Shown: positions 1-11,439 of the stretch, piece after piece
Layout: every line of letters starts with the position of its first letter
Position numbering within the stretch: position 1 is the stretch's first letter
From: Bryoerythrophyllum caledonicum
Taxonomy: Eukaryota; Streptophyta; Bryopsida; Pottiales; Pottiaceae
Assembly (NCBI GenBank): GCA_963971425.1
Contig: OZ020523.1
Coordinates: 19,635,105 to 19,699,104 of the forward strand
DNA: 64,000 nucleotides
Direction of reading: 5' to 3'
The notes under the pieces: generated by a model
What the model was told of the DNA's origin: nothing
What the model saw: only the letters and a program-made list of their open reading frames with translations
The model's database searches: none
Translations under genes and position numbers: made by a program

Positions 1-960
1 CTCACTCATTACATGTACACTCTCCAACAATCTTATCATGATTTGGATTTATAGAACTCTTGGAAAAGCTAGGAATACAACACACAATACATCAAATACA
101 CTAAAATACAGTGAATACCATGACATATACTATGTTGTATTTCTCACACATGCACATTGATTTTGGTCTTACATTTTTATAGAACTTTGTCTTTAAGACA
201 TTCTTCATTGTTTTGTGATTGTTGATCTCTCTCTTCACATACAAAACTTATGTTTTGATTCGTTTCAGGTTGGAATGTTTTTCTATACAATCAAGGTGAA
301 AGAAGAAAAAAAAAATCACCAATAATTTTGTATAAAAAAAAATTTCACATGTGATATGTCAATGCCAAGCTATCAACCTAGTGCACATGTGAACCGCTCT
401 AATTCAAAGTAAAAAAAATCTTGCAAGAATCTATTGATGGTTAAAGTAGTACACCCTCTTTTCACTACCAATATACGGTAACTTTAAACACTATAATATA
501 TTCCATCAACCCTTGAATGTTGTGCAAAATTTCCCCAACGTTCAGGTCATGGGTTAAGTCCAATTTTGTAAGGTTATATATTAATATTAGGCATTGTATT
601 TCCATCAAATTCGTTTCAAAGAAAAAATCAGTAGAAACCTTGGTTTTCCAGAAACATAGCTCGGCGGTAAAGGGTTAAAAGAGAAGTCCGTGTGAGAGTC
701 GCACTGAGCACGAGCAATGGAAAAGTTGTGAGAGCTGTGCTTTCAAGTCATGCAATGGTTGTTCATGTTGGGTGACAAGACTCACAACAATGTCGTGATC
801 CTTGTGAAAGATCGCCCTTGTTGGTATTTTTCTTTAATTGCATAAAGAAGGAAGTATACATTTGCCTTGTTAATCGGGTTGAACTAAGTGTCTTTTTGGA
901 GGTGGGGCTACTACCAAGGGCACATTGTTTATAGAATAGTAGAAGACTGACACGTATATA
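1..960. other. Non-genic AT-rich stretch
   Basis: No open frame with recognisable protein similarity, no RNA gene and no clear repeat was seen. Homopolymer A/T runs are frequent. A perfect 8-bp inverted repeat (ACTGACAC / GTGTCAGT, loop of 7 nt) at about 946-968 abuts the SINE that follows. Confidence 0.5.
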
Positions 961-961
961 G

Positions 962-1236
962 TGTCAGTTCATTCTCTTCACTAAGTCTATGGCCATGGGA
1001 TATAGGGTAGTGTAATAAAATCACTTCCCTCTTTCCAAGGTAAACACTTTTCTACACTAAGTGCTTCCCTACATTGTTCTAAGTGACTTCAAGACAACCA
1101 ACATGTCATCCCTTCAAGAGCCTTGTGGGGTACTCATACAACGAGGTCTTCAGACCCCCACCATAGTTGGGTGGACTATGGTGGCAGGCCCCACGCTCGT
1201 ATTGGGACTTGAACTTACAACCACGCACAATGTTTA
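962..1236 (-). mobile_element. tRNA-derived SINE, truncated at both ends
   Basis: Read on the minus strand this matches the SINE at 5241-5591 over most of its length: B-box-like region near 1205-1215, the body with the conserved CCCACCATAGT core, the CATGGCCAT segment and the start of the shared tail. It lacks the A-box end and the terminal hairpin plus TTC repeat. The similarity was seen by eye from many matching words in the same order. It has no coding capacity. Confidence 0.6.
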
Positions 1237-1379
1237 CATACAAAGAGAGAAAAAAAAAACATTATATTTTTTTTAAATCTTAATTTTATGTTTTGGAAAA
1301 ACAAAGAAATCAAATAAAAGAGGAGAGAGAAAAAAAAAAGTTCAGATACAAAGGAAAAGAAAAAGTTGTTCTCATGCAA

Positions 1380-1460
1380 AGAGAAAGAAAAGACGTTCAA
1401 ATGGAAAGAGATGAAAAGACGTTCAAATGGAAAGAGAAAGAAAAGACGTTCACATACAAA
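1380..1460. repeat. Short minisatellite, about 26-bp period, 3 copies
   Basis: The word GACGTTCA recurs at about 1392, 1418 and 1445 within a GAAAAG/GGAAAGAG purine-rich unit. The plus-strand frame across it is open (Lys/Glu-rich) only because the unit lacks stops; it is not a convincing gene. Confidence 0.6.
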
Positions 1461-1946
1461 GAAGAGACCTCGGTGATTAGAAAAGGTATGGATATAATTA
1501 TATATACAAATATGGATAAAAGTTGGGCAAAATTCATCCAAACATACAACCCATCATTACCGTACATTATACCTCACCCCTACTAACCACAAGCCCCAAT
1601 TTGTCCTTAGTCGAGGAAACTTTCCAACATCATGATGGAAGCTATGCAGACATGAACGCAACCTATTTCGGGCACCACATCGAAAGTAGGGGCAAGGACG
1701 ATGGGATATTCAAAGCTTTGCGGCCAGCATGAGATGAGTAGGATCTGCCACAAGCCAATGGGAACTGGCTCTCAATGTTTATCATGCTGTGCTTTTACTT
1801 TGACAAGCCCGGCGCACATGGGGAAGCATCGCAAGCCTCACAATGTCAGCACAATTACCTCTCAAGTGTTTGATTTTTTTATGCAAATGAGTGGTTAATG
1901 TGTCTGCAGCAGGCGCCCCATTTTCCAATAGGAACTTCATATTTAC

Positions 1947-2060
1947 GGTGCCTTTGTGGGTGAAAAAATATGGGGGTGCCTTTGTGGGTGTAAAATATTG
2001 AGGTGCATTTGTGGGTGTAAAATATGGAGGTGTCTTTGTGGGTGTAAAATATTGAGGTGA
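1947..2060. repeat. Minisatellite, 27-28 bp period, 4 copies
   Basis: Four units starting near 1947, 1975, 2002 and 2029 each contain the words TTTGTGGGTG and AAAATAT. On the minus strand the unit reads as a Tyr-Phe-Thr-Pro-Thr repeat inside a 177-codon open frame; nothing else in that frame looks like a protein, so I treat it as a repeat only. Confidence 0.75.
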
Positions 2061-2061
2061 A

Positions 2062-2620
2062 TTGCTCGAGGTGTGGGATTCACAAATTCTCAAAGTTTTT
2101 GAGTGTCTTCTTGTAGCTAACTTGAAGATATTATGGTTGAAAATAGTAAAAAAAAATCTCTTGCAACATCTCATCTTTGCCCCTAAAGGCCCAAGGTATT
2201 TTAGAGAAATCTCTACTCCATTGATGAACTTTTTGAGGATACAACCGTAGGCTCCTCTTCTATACTTACATGAGACGATGTGGTAAGGTTTTTGAGTGCA
2301 TAGATTTAAAAGCATTTCCTCTCAAAGTGAAAAAAATTTGCCCCTTGGAGAGACACTTGGTCATGTACGAGTCACAGAGGCACTTTTGAGGTGGTTTTGG
2401 TGAAACATCATCTCAATACACTTGGTCATGTGCGAGTCACAGAGGCTTTTTCGGGGTGGTTTAGGTGAAACATAATCTGAGTACACAAAAGATGGTCATC
2501 AATGTTAACCACACTAATTTTTTTTAAATGCTATAAGTTTTTACTCCTTATGAATATTTTCAGGGGTTAGAGAGGCACTTTTGGGGTGGTTTTGGTGAAA
2601 CATAGTCGCAATAGGTGTTA
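2062..2620. repeat. Decayed dispersed repeat (GGTGGTTTTGGTGAAACAT family)
   Basis: Words such as GTCTTCTTGTAG, TAACTTGAAGAT and GGTGGTTTTGGTGAAACAT occur here and again in the same order at 16520-16680 and 18448-18605. At 2340-2620 the last motif recurs three times, each following 'AGAGGCACTTTTG'-like words. No coding capacity; probably the remains of an old transposon or satellite family. Confidence 0.5.
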
Positions 2621-5240
2621 AATCCCCCCACCCCCCGAAAAAACCCCATAGGGATTAGATAATGTTGTAAATGTTCGTTGTCCAATATGGGCTAAGATTC
2701 ACGTAGGCTGAGGGCCATTCAAATGTTACTGTACACATGCAGCTACGTGTAAAAACACACTCCAAAAAGGGGAAAACACAACAGTTTGGATTTTTCTCTG
2801 CCTTGACAGAATCCTCGGAACTAGAAACCATGACTTAAATCGATATAATAATCGATACACGATAGAATGGGAGCATAAGTTAACACTCTGCGGTCACATT
2901 CCTTGTCGGGTGGACACATTCCACCTACAGAATGCGAATTTGATGATGGAAGTTTTAGCGTTTAATATCGATGTGTGTGTTGTGTGCAGGCTTTTTTACC
3001 TGTTCCTCCGCTTTAGTACAATCAATTGCGGGGCTAGATTCGCAAAGCAATGGAGGGCAGTGCTCCAGCACTGCTTTGGGAACTGTATCCACAGAGGGAT
3101 ACTCATTTGGGAAGGCGATTATAATAATTTAAATAGCCCGTAATAGCATCCACCCGTAGGCTGGTCCCTGATCAAGTTGCACCACAGAACACAAAAGTGC
3201 ACTGCTCATTAATTAATCGCTTGATGGGTGTGTTGATGATGGCATCACAGTTTTGTGTGCCTTGTGATAATATGTTGTTTTTAATGTGCTCTTCTTATTC
3301 CGGCATGGGACGTACTGTTAGGTGTCACCAACATTTCACATTATTTTCCCTGAGAATTTAAGTTTTTTTTTAAAAGGTTTGATAAAACATAGTCATTCCT
3401 CCCACAATATATAGCCTAACAAGGTGTCGGTGGATGGAGGCACTAAGAACTTAGTTGAGGTCAAAAGTTAGTTGAGGATTTGGTAATTTGAGCTTGTTCG
3501 CAATTAGAGGCGCAATTGTCATACTACTTTAGACTTGAGGGGAGCTTGGAGAGGAAGCCGGAGGTTGATATGTAGTTTGGAACACTCGTGCGGCTGTTCG
3601 CTGGATTTGCCTATTGACCCCGGTCAAGCGTTGAGTTGAGCCACAGGCTCGGCACGGCTTGGGAGGGGTGGGACAAAACCTGCCCCTATTTTTGTGTTGG
3701 AGTGGGGCCCTACTTGATCCATGGAGGGATTCCACCAGGTAATTTAGGGCCGCACGCCCCAATTTCGGCCAAAAAAAATTTCAAAAAAAACTCTCTAGGA
3801 TCCTAAAACGGGCAGGGCCAGAAAAATGGACCCACCCGAGGGTGCGGTTTTGTGCAATGCTCAATAAGGAGATCCCCGTCGGCTGTGGTTGTAAGTTAGT
3901 TATGGTAACAATTAGTTGAAGTTATAACTTAACAACATTATAAGTTATTAAAGGTGTAACTTTTGATTATTGAATCCGTTGTTAGAAGGTTTAAAGTTTA
4001 CTTAGCAACTTAGCATGAGATGAATGTTGGCCAAGCCTACAAAGACACATGAGCACCAAGACGATACAGAATTGATCTCCTCGCTCTCTGGAGCTCCCAC
4101 ATACAAGGGAGGGCTGCCTTTGGATTTGTAGCCTCACAAGTATTTTCATGAGTGAAGACAAACTTGGGCATGATTCATCCCGGTGGATCTTGTGGATGGG
4201 TGTGATGGGCGGGATCCATTCACCTTTGAGTTCCGTGGACGGTTACAAACGCTCGCACAACTAATCATGCCCCCACCGGAGAACTTCGCCTTTGCGTTCC
4301 ATGGACGGTTTTAAGCTTGCGCAAATAACCATGCCCCGGGAACGGAGAAAGTGGTGAAAGTCTTAACCATCATTGGTTTACGGATATATTCAATGAACGG
4401 ACACTATATTGTGGGTGATTTTATGGATATACATTGCTAAGAAGCTTGTGGTAAATAAGAAGCACAAATTATCCTCAGTGGTTTAACTGCTCACTCAAGG
4501 CTAAATTTTGATTTGCACAAAGAAATAATCTTTACGAGGATTGAATGTTAATGATGTAAACCTACCCGCGTCATTAATTGGAAACACACATATATATTAG
4601 GTAAAAATGTTCATAATGCATAAGAAAAATATTGGTACATCTTGGATTAAACAAGAGTAATATTTGTAGGAAATATACTTTGGTGAAAGACCGTGTGAAA
4701 ATTGAATGATTTTTTTGTAAGTTTCCCTTTCTAGAGACAACACGGTTTCCCATTCGATTCACCCCAAATTCAATCTGCTTGCGAGAGCATTAGATAGGAT
4801 ATGATATCAATGATTATGGTGAGACTACTACTACGATTCTCAACATACAAACAGCTTCTTTCCTGATGAGATTGATGTTGTTCATAATCGTCAAGGTAAA
4901 TGGCAAGCACAGCTACGAGTCTTCACGACTCCATCATGCTTTGTGTCATGAATTGGTCTCGTGAACAATTCAATCAAGTTGCCTTGGCTTTCCAAAAAGC
5001 ATTAGTCTCAACAAGAAGAAGAAATATTCATGTCAAAAGCATGAAAAGTACAAGATTTCTTGAATGATAGTTTGAAGGGAGCACCAGCCTTTGTTTCATT
5101 CAAGTGATACTTAAAGGCATCTCTATATAATGATTTCCGTCCAACATCCCTAACAGTTTTGTGTGGATGACAATAGTCGGATGAAATCTCAAACCACGTT
5201 ACGACCGGGACAAGGTATCGCGTCGCGAGTGCCCTTTCTT
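2621..5240. other. Non-genic stretch with a small tandem duplication
   Basis: No gene recognised. At about 4218-4345 a roughly 70-bp segment containing TCC(A/G)TGGACGGTT and AACCATGCCCC-like words is present twice in tandem with many differences. A GC-rich island around 3600-3860 (CpG-containing) has an open minus frame of 77 codons without recognisable features. Confidence 0.4.
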
Positions 5241-5591
5241 AGAAGAAGAATTGTAGTCTCGGAAGGAGACCGGCGTGAATATTGTGTTTGTTCATTCTCT
5301 TCACTAAGCATATGGCCATGGGACATAGGCTAGTGTAATAGAACTACTCCCCCCTCTCGAGGGTAAACACTTTTCTACACTAAGTGCTTCCCTATACTAA
5401 TTGCCTTAGAAACAACCGACAGGTCATCTCCCCCGAGGGCTTTGTGGGTCCCCATACAACGAGGCCTTGGGACCCCCCACCATAATTGGGTGGACTATGG
5501 TGGTACGCACCACACCGGCAATAGGACTTGAAATCACAACCACCTCACCGGTGTGCCATGACTCAAACCATTACACCAAGGCTGTGGTGCC
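5241..5591 (-). mobile_element. tRNA-derived SINE, full length, with LINE-type 3' tail
   Basis: On the minus strand the element starts near 5591 with a tRNA-like head: an A-box-like TGGTGTAATGG at 5568-5578 and a B-box-like TTTCAAGTCC at about 5524-5533, spaced as in an internal RNA polymerase III promoter. A body with an inverted CCACCATAGTCC/AATTATGGTGG core follows. The last ~140 bp (TGTTTACCCTCGAGAG..., CCATGGCCATATGC, a degenerate GCCGG hairpin, TTCTTCTTCT end at 5241) match the 3' ends of the LINE copies at 33259-33402 and 61770-61912. Non-coding; it would depend on the LINE's enzymes for movement (inference from shared tails). Confidence 0.75.
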
Positions 5592-7421
5592 TTCTGCCCT
5601 TTCTACACTTGTGTTATATTGTAAGTGAACCTCTAGTTCGGCACCTCCATGTTGGATATTTAATTAATGTAAGAAAAAGCCGTTTGGCATCCATAATGAC
5701 AATCAAGTAATTCCCAACAAGAAATCACATATATTTAGCACAAATGACGACCGTGGGGGTTGAACCCAAGACCTTGCATGCAAGAAGGCTTTTCCAAGCC
5801 CCACTCCCCTTTGATGTCTCTTCTTGTGAGAGAATCTGTTTAAATGTATAGTTTCTCCAATTTTGGCATCTCCATTAAATAATTTCCCACTTAAATTGGC
5901 ATGCATTTCTCTAATTAATAAACGCCAAACCAGAAGTTCACCTGTGATATTTTACAAACCCAATTTTGTTCTTGCTAAACAACTGCCACGGATTTTTTTA
6001 GCATTGAAATAATGTTAAAAGTTTTGAGTACTTGTCTCCCACAAATACGGTTTGGTGTTTGATTTTGTGTAAATTATCCATGTTTGCAACGTCAGCATAC
6101 ATGCAGACTACATCATCAACATTGGAGGACTTCGATAAATTAGTAACCGAAGTGGCTCCTTGGAAAAGGTGAGAACATTATTGATTAATGAAGTCCTTGT
6201 TTTTGGTGATAAAATTGATTCTTTTATTAGTATAAATAAATATCAATCACTGTATGCTATCATAAATTATCACTGGAGCTGAGATTCTCTAACATTTTCC
6301 AATCTTGTTTTACATGAGCTTTTCATCAAAAGTCGCCCATTATGAAAGGGTTTTATCACGATGATAGTATCAACTATGTGTGGTGCAGTTACAAAGGATG
6401 CTAGAACATGATTGGCGATTCTTTTCCATTACAAATATCAAATTCATGTAATTTTAAAGAAACTCAATAAAAGTTGTTATACGTCTGTAGATGAACAACG
6501 CCTTTTAGTTTACCCTTTTATTATACACAAATTGCAAATGAACAAACATAGATCAAGAGCGTGTCCCAAGGATAAACAATCTCTATCCACTGAGAGATAG
6601 TTACATTACGATAAAGAATTACAAAAAAAAATCCAACAATAAGTACTATGTTGTGTTATTGAATTGGAATTAACTCACAACAATCATTTTTCTCAATGAT
6701 TGCTTATGGATGTCCATTATGGTTTAAGGGGGAATAGGCACCATCGCTCCCGTTGACGGGGCAACATCACTCATTCGTTGGCTCAAGACTTAAATGAAAA
6801 ACCATCGCCATGTGCAAGCAAAGACTCGGCTTGGTCTCATGACGAGGGCACACATCAGTGCGGAGCTGGACACCATCATGCTGACATGGCATGTGTGGAT
6901 GCTGACCTGGTGTGGCGGCCACCAACCATAAAAATCTAAACCTTTTGATGTGGCAAAATTTGCGTAATTTATATGATTCTTAGAGCCCCTAATATTACAA
7001 CTTTTTGCACCCATCAATAGCGTCCAATTGAAGAAAGCACGCATTCACACATGCAAGTACATACAAACTAGCAACTCAAACAAAATGATTTTTTTTTTGC
7101 ACAAACTAATCAAAGCACCATAGTTTCATGTTTGTTGCTAAGAGAGAGACCAATAATATTTGCATGGAGAATAACGAGTTGGGAACACCACACAAAATGT
7201 GAGTGGTGCAAATCCTTTTTGTTTTGTGAGATTGCATGTGTGAGCGAGCATTGGCTTAATTGTCAAGGCAAAAGGTGGAGCCATGATTGGTGGATATATT
7301 ATTGCAGGTGGTCACAAAAATGTATGTTGTATCGTGCAAACATGGAAGTTTTTGTAAAACACTCTTCCTCTCATGCACAACGGAATTAAGGGGGTCAAAT
7401 ATTACAAGTCTCCAAACAAAT
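5592..7421. other. Non-genic stretch
   Basis: AT-rich spacer with short frames only; none shows a recognisable domain, splice signals or codon bias. I see no RNA gene. Confidence 0.4.
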
Positions 7422-7711
7422 GGAATCGAATATCACAATTCTCCAAAGAAAAGGATTCGAATACCACAATTCTCCAAAGAAAAGGATTCGAATACCACAA
7501 TTCTCCAAAGAAAAGGATTCGAATACCACAATTCTCCAAAGAAAAGGATTCGAATACCACAATTCTCCAAAGAAAAGGATTCGGATACCACAATTCTCCA
7601 AAGAAAAGGATTCGGATACCACAATTCTCCAAAGAAAAGGATTCGAATACCACAATTCTCCAAAGAAAAGGATTCGAATACTACAATTCTCCAAAGAAAA
7701 GGAATCGCATG
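7422..7711. repeat. 31-bp minisatellite, 9 near-identical units
   Basis: Units start at 7422, 7453, 7484 and so on every 31 bp to 7701. Each carries GGATTCG, ATACCACAATTC and TCCAAAGAAAA; only a few substitutions (GAATCG, CGGATAC, TACTAC) separate the units. Because 31 is not a multiple of three and the unit lacks stop codons in every frame, all six frames are open across the array. These frames should not be annotated as proteins. Confidence 0.95.
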
Positions 7712-10700
7712 GAGTATCTAGTGTTGAACCGTTAAATGGTACAATTTGCACCTTTGGTTTTGATGGCCTACCATTACGATGTGAAGTGTGTGCTTGGGCC
7801 GGTTTGGGAATCATTAGAATTCTGAGATATTCGGCGGTATTGAGTACTGGAGTATGAAAACAAGTGCAGGATTATGTTCTGGAGGATTCGCACAAAATAA
7901 CAAAAAAAGATTCTCACATTACAATTCATGTTGTATAACACCATAAGAACGTTTCGCATGATTCTTTGTGCCAGGAAATTAATTTGTTACAACAAAAAGT
8001 AATTGGTTTTAATTGTACATGGGCTCTCTTTGATCAGGCCATGGAATTCATAGATCAATGGTGTTTGAAATGCACTGCAGTAGTAGTTTCTGATAATGTG
8101 CTGGTCTTGATGTGTGCAAATGAGCCATCCTTTATTTGAGTAGTTTACATAAAGATCCTATGTCTCAAATAGGAAATGAAAGGTTTTATTCCTCCGCGCG
8201 CACTCGTAAAACAACAATTTTGAGGCGTTATGGAGTGAAATAGTCGAGGAACTTTAAGGATTAATCTCAAATATGAGTCGGACACCGTGAATACATGCGC
8301 CTGTGTTACTCTGTAGAATAAAAAAATGTATTGAAGTATAGCAAGACACACAAAGATTCTTTAACTAACATCTTGCATTTGGAGGCCATTTTCAATCAAT
8401 CTAAACCTTATCATGTTCAAATACAACACCATACATGTAGAATATTGAGGCCACGAGTGGGTCATTGTGACGTTGAAGGGTTAAGAGACCTAATTGTTGT
8501 TGTTTTGTGGGACTAGGCACAATTGGTAACTAATGTTACAGAAGATGGGTCACCCATGATTTTACCACCATCGTAAAGGTGAAGGTTTATCAAGCGAATG
8601 AATGTCATGCAACCAACTCGCATTTACCTAAGGTTGCTGACCTATTTATAGCGTTTGTATACGTGGTAAGACATTTGTTGGGAATTCAAAATAGGATTTC
8701 ATGAATATTGCAATTGTCGTGACCATTTATTTCTTCATATTGAAATTGCTACAAATTTTCAAAGTGGATAGTAAGCCGTGACCCATTCCTCGACATACAC
8801 AACTCTCTATTTCCACACTAAGTTGTACTAAAAACCACTTCTGCATTGACTAAAAACCGGCAGCTTTGAACCAATCATGAACTGACACCCAATCATATAT
8901 GACTTCCTAAAATTTCGGAAATGGGGTGGGTCTTTGGTGGTTTTGGTACACTTTTGCTTGTCCGTCATGGGGTTCGTGGTGGTTATGGGTCATCCAACCT
9001 TAAATATGTGTGCTTATGCGAACATGCCATCGCCGAGCCAACAAAGAAGAAGAGTAACTTGCTGTACAAATAAAGAGTTTGTCGAGGGTAGCACTACATC
9101 ATCACGAGGCAAAAGAGAGGAGGTGAGCCTGAGATGCCACAGCACTACACTTTTTCCTCCCATCAAATAAATTGAAGTCAAGTGTCACGGGATGCGTTGT
9201 ATCATACCACATACATATCTTTATACGGTATACACATATACCTTCCACTTAGAGCAAATGAAGAAACTCCAAGTTTGGAGGGAACCAAGATTTGCCCAGG
9301 AACCAACAAGGAACTCGTTCAGGACTTTCCATTCTCTCTCTTTTTTAATTACGTGGACGGAAAAGTTCACACCAACGAGCTCATGAGGATAAAAGTGCCC
9401 ATTACGGTAAGTTATCATGTGACCGGCAAAATAGTGTGCATATAGGAGGGGACGCAAAAATAATAAAATCATTTATAAAGTGATAGTCAAATGTACAAGG
9501 ATAAATTGTAAATTCTCAAAGTGGTCTGCTCTGTTTAGCCCATTTTAGGTGATTTATGATGAGGAAGAATACTTCTTATACCAAGTGTCTATTCGGGGGA
9601 CAAAATTTTTCACTTTGAGTGCAATTATCTTCAATCCACATGGTCACAATTCTCAAAAAAATTACCACATCATCTCATATAACCTTACAAGAAGATACTT
9701 CGGTTACATTCTTGAAAGTATTGTAGTTTTTCTCGACAGTTTTTAATCTTGAAGTAGAATACCTTGGTCCTTTACGGGTTGATGTCATTAAAAATTGGAA
9801 CAGTGGGGATACTACAAATCCTCCCTTGAAAGAATCTAAGCTTTTTTTTCCTTTTTTTCTTCTAGTATCCACACATTCCTCGAGATGGTTCACTGGCTGG
9901 TCACATTGCCAACAAACCTGCGTTATAACCACGTAGCAAGTGTTTGAAATTTCATAGACCACCATTGGCTTCGTGTCAGCTCCCACTGGCTTGTGGCATG
10001 GAGCTCATGGATCTTGTGCGTGGGATCCTTGCTGCATGACATACAGATCATAACCGGAAATGTGAGTATGTTATTGTTGCCGAATTTCCATCGTTGCCTC
10101 CGTTGCTAGAAAGGGTGTGAAAACGTGAAGGCAACGTCACACATGATCTATAACTACATGGTGGATAGCGTTTTGTACCACCGAAAAGGGATACGAGATT
10201 CACCATACATTTGTTTGTCATTCCCTTTGGACCACATGGTATTGTGTCATTTTCTTAAACATGTACAACACTAGCCAATGTCTTGGCTTAATGGAAGGAA
10301 CGTACAGCCGATCTACTTTTAGAGATCATCTTCCTTTCTTCTTTAATCGTCATTAAAAAAAAACACTAAAAAACTCATATGTATCATACCGATCCACGAC
10401 TAACCCGTAAATTTCCAAGAGCCTCCCCGGGGAACTCCCATAGCCTTCCTGGGGACTTTGAAAACTAAGGGGCTAAGCAAGGTTCCCTAAAATCAACTCA
10501 TGAAACATAAAGAAACAAATCATTAAAAAAAAAAAAAAACGAAACAAATTGTTTACAAATTGCTAGAGATTAAGACTACCAATGTTTTGCGAATGGAAAA
10601 ACCCAATGCAAAGAAAAGAAAACAAAGAAGTTCAAAAAGCCCTTACTTCCTAATCGTTACATTCCACGGCGAAACCGTCGGACGAGAATCATCCACTCCG

Positions 10701-10912
10701 TTCATCCACCCGTAAGTAGTAACTCCCGGGGGACACTAGTAACTTCGGGCCCGACAGAAGATGAACGTAGAGGATGAATTTCATCCACAACCCCCAAAAG
10801 CCGAAAAAGCAAAAGGATCGCCCCAAGTTACCACATGCGCTAAAAGGTTTCACCCCAGAGAGAGCGCCATCTCCCCCTAGTAATTTTTTTTTAACTCCCT
10901 CCCCTCAAGCAG
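7712..10912. other. Non-genic stretch with dispersed repeat
   Basis: No gene recognised. The segment 9590-9790 is related to 15490-15720: both contain TCAATCC(A/G)..GGTCA, a run ending ACCACA..TCTCATA, then ACAAGA and C(T/A)TCGGTT-like words in the same order and spacing. The last 250 bp before 10912 are richer in CpG and lead into the asparaginase promoter. Confidence 0.4.
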
Positions 10913-10919
10913 TATAAAG
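10913..10919 (+). promoter_or_regulatory. TATA box of the asparaginase gene
   Basis: TATAAAG lies in a locally GC-richer region, followed about 30 bp later by a CT-rich stretch typical of plant transcription starts and then a leader of about 490 nt before the ATG at 11440. The leader holds CTCCTCCTC repeats at about 11005-11025. No other TATA-like motif closer to the ATG looks better. Confidence 0.6.
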
Positions 10920-11439
10920 AACCACCCCTCGCTTCTCCTCCTCCATCTCCAAGTTCCTGTCTGCGCCTCTTTAGAGGTCCACACGGAATCTCTCTCGTTT
11001 ATTCCTCCTCCTCCTCCTTCGCAGTGACGCTCCGAAGCTCGTCACTGACGAAAAAACAGTTCTCGCGGAAGCTCGGAGAGCCTGCACTTTTGCTGCGTCT
11101 GGAGGTCTGAGATTGGAGGTTTAAACGAAAAAAAAATACGAGAGTCGCAAGTTTGTTTGCGGGAGACGGCGGACGAGTTTGTTTTCTTGGAGTGTTTGAG
11201 AGGCGAGAGCTTGGAGTGTTGGAGTTGGCGAGGAGGTGGAGGTTTCGTTTGAGAATTAGAGAGGACTGTGTGTGGAGGCGTGTTGAGAGCTCTGGTGAGG
11301 ACTTGGTGAGCGCTCATCAAGCTGTTGTTTGCAGCTGTGAGCGTAGTTGCGTGTGAGGCCGGGTTGTAGCGCCGTGGAGGTGTTCTGTTATTTTTTTTTT
11401 GGAGTTTCTGTGTGAGTTAGTCTTTTTCAGAGCAGCAGC

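Noticed and set aside
5521-5591. Functional tRNA gene
   Set aside because: Only A- and B-box-like motifs remain; acceptor and anticodon stems do not form, and the sequence continues as a SINE body.
7422-7711. CRISPR-like array
   Set aside because: Units are contiguous without unique spacers, and the DNA is plant nuclear.
7287-7857. Overlapping repeat-protein frames on both strands
   Set aside because: They are by-products of the stop-free 31-bp minisatellite.
8934-9472. Cluster of 64-87 codon frames on both strands
   Set aside because: No domain, codon bias or splice support, and frames overlap each other on both strands.
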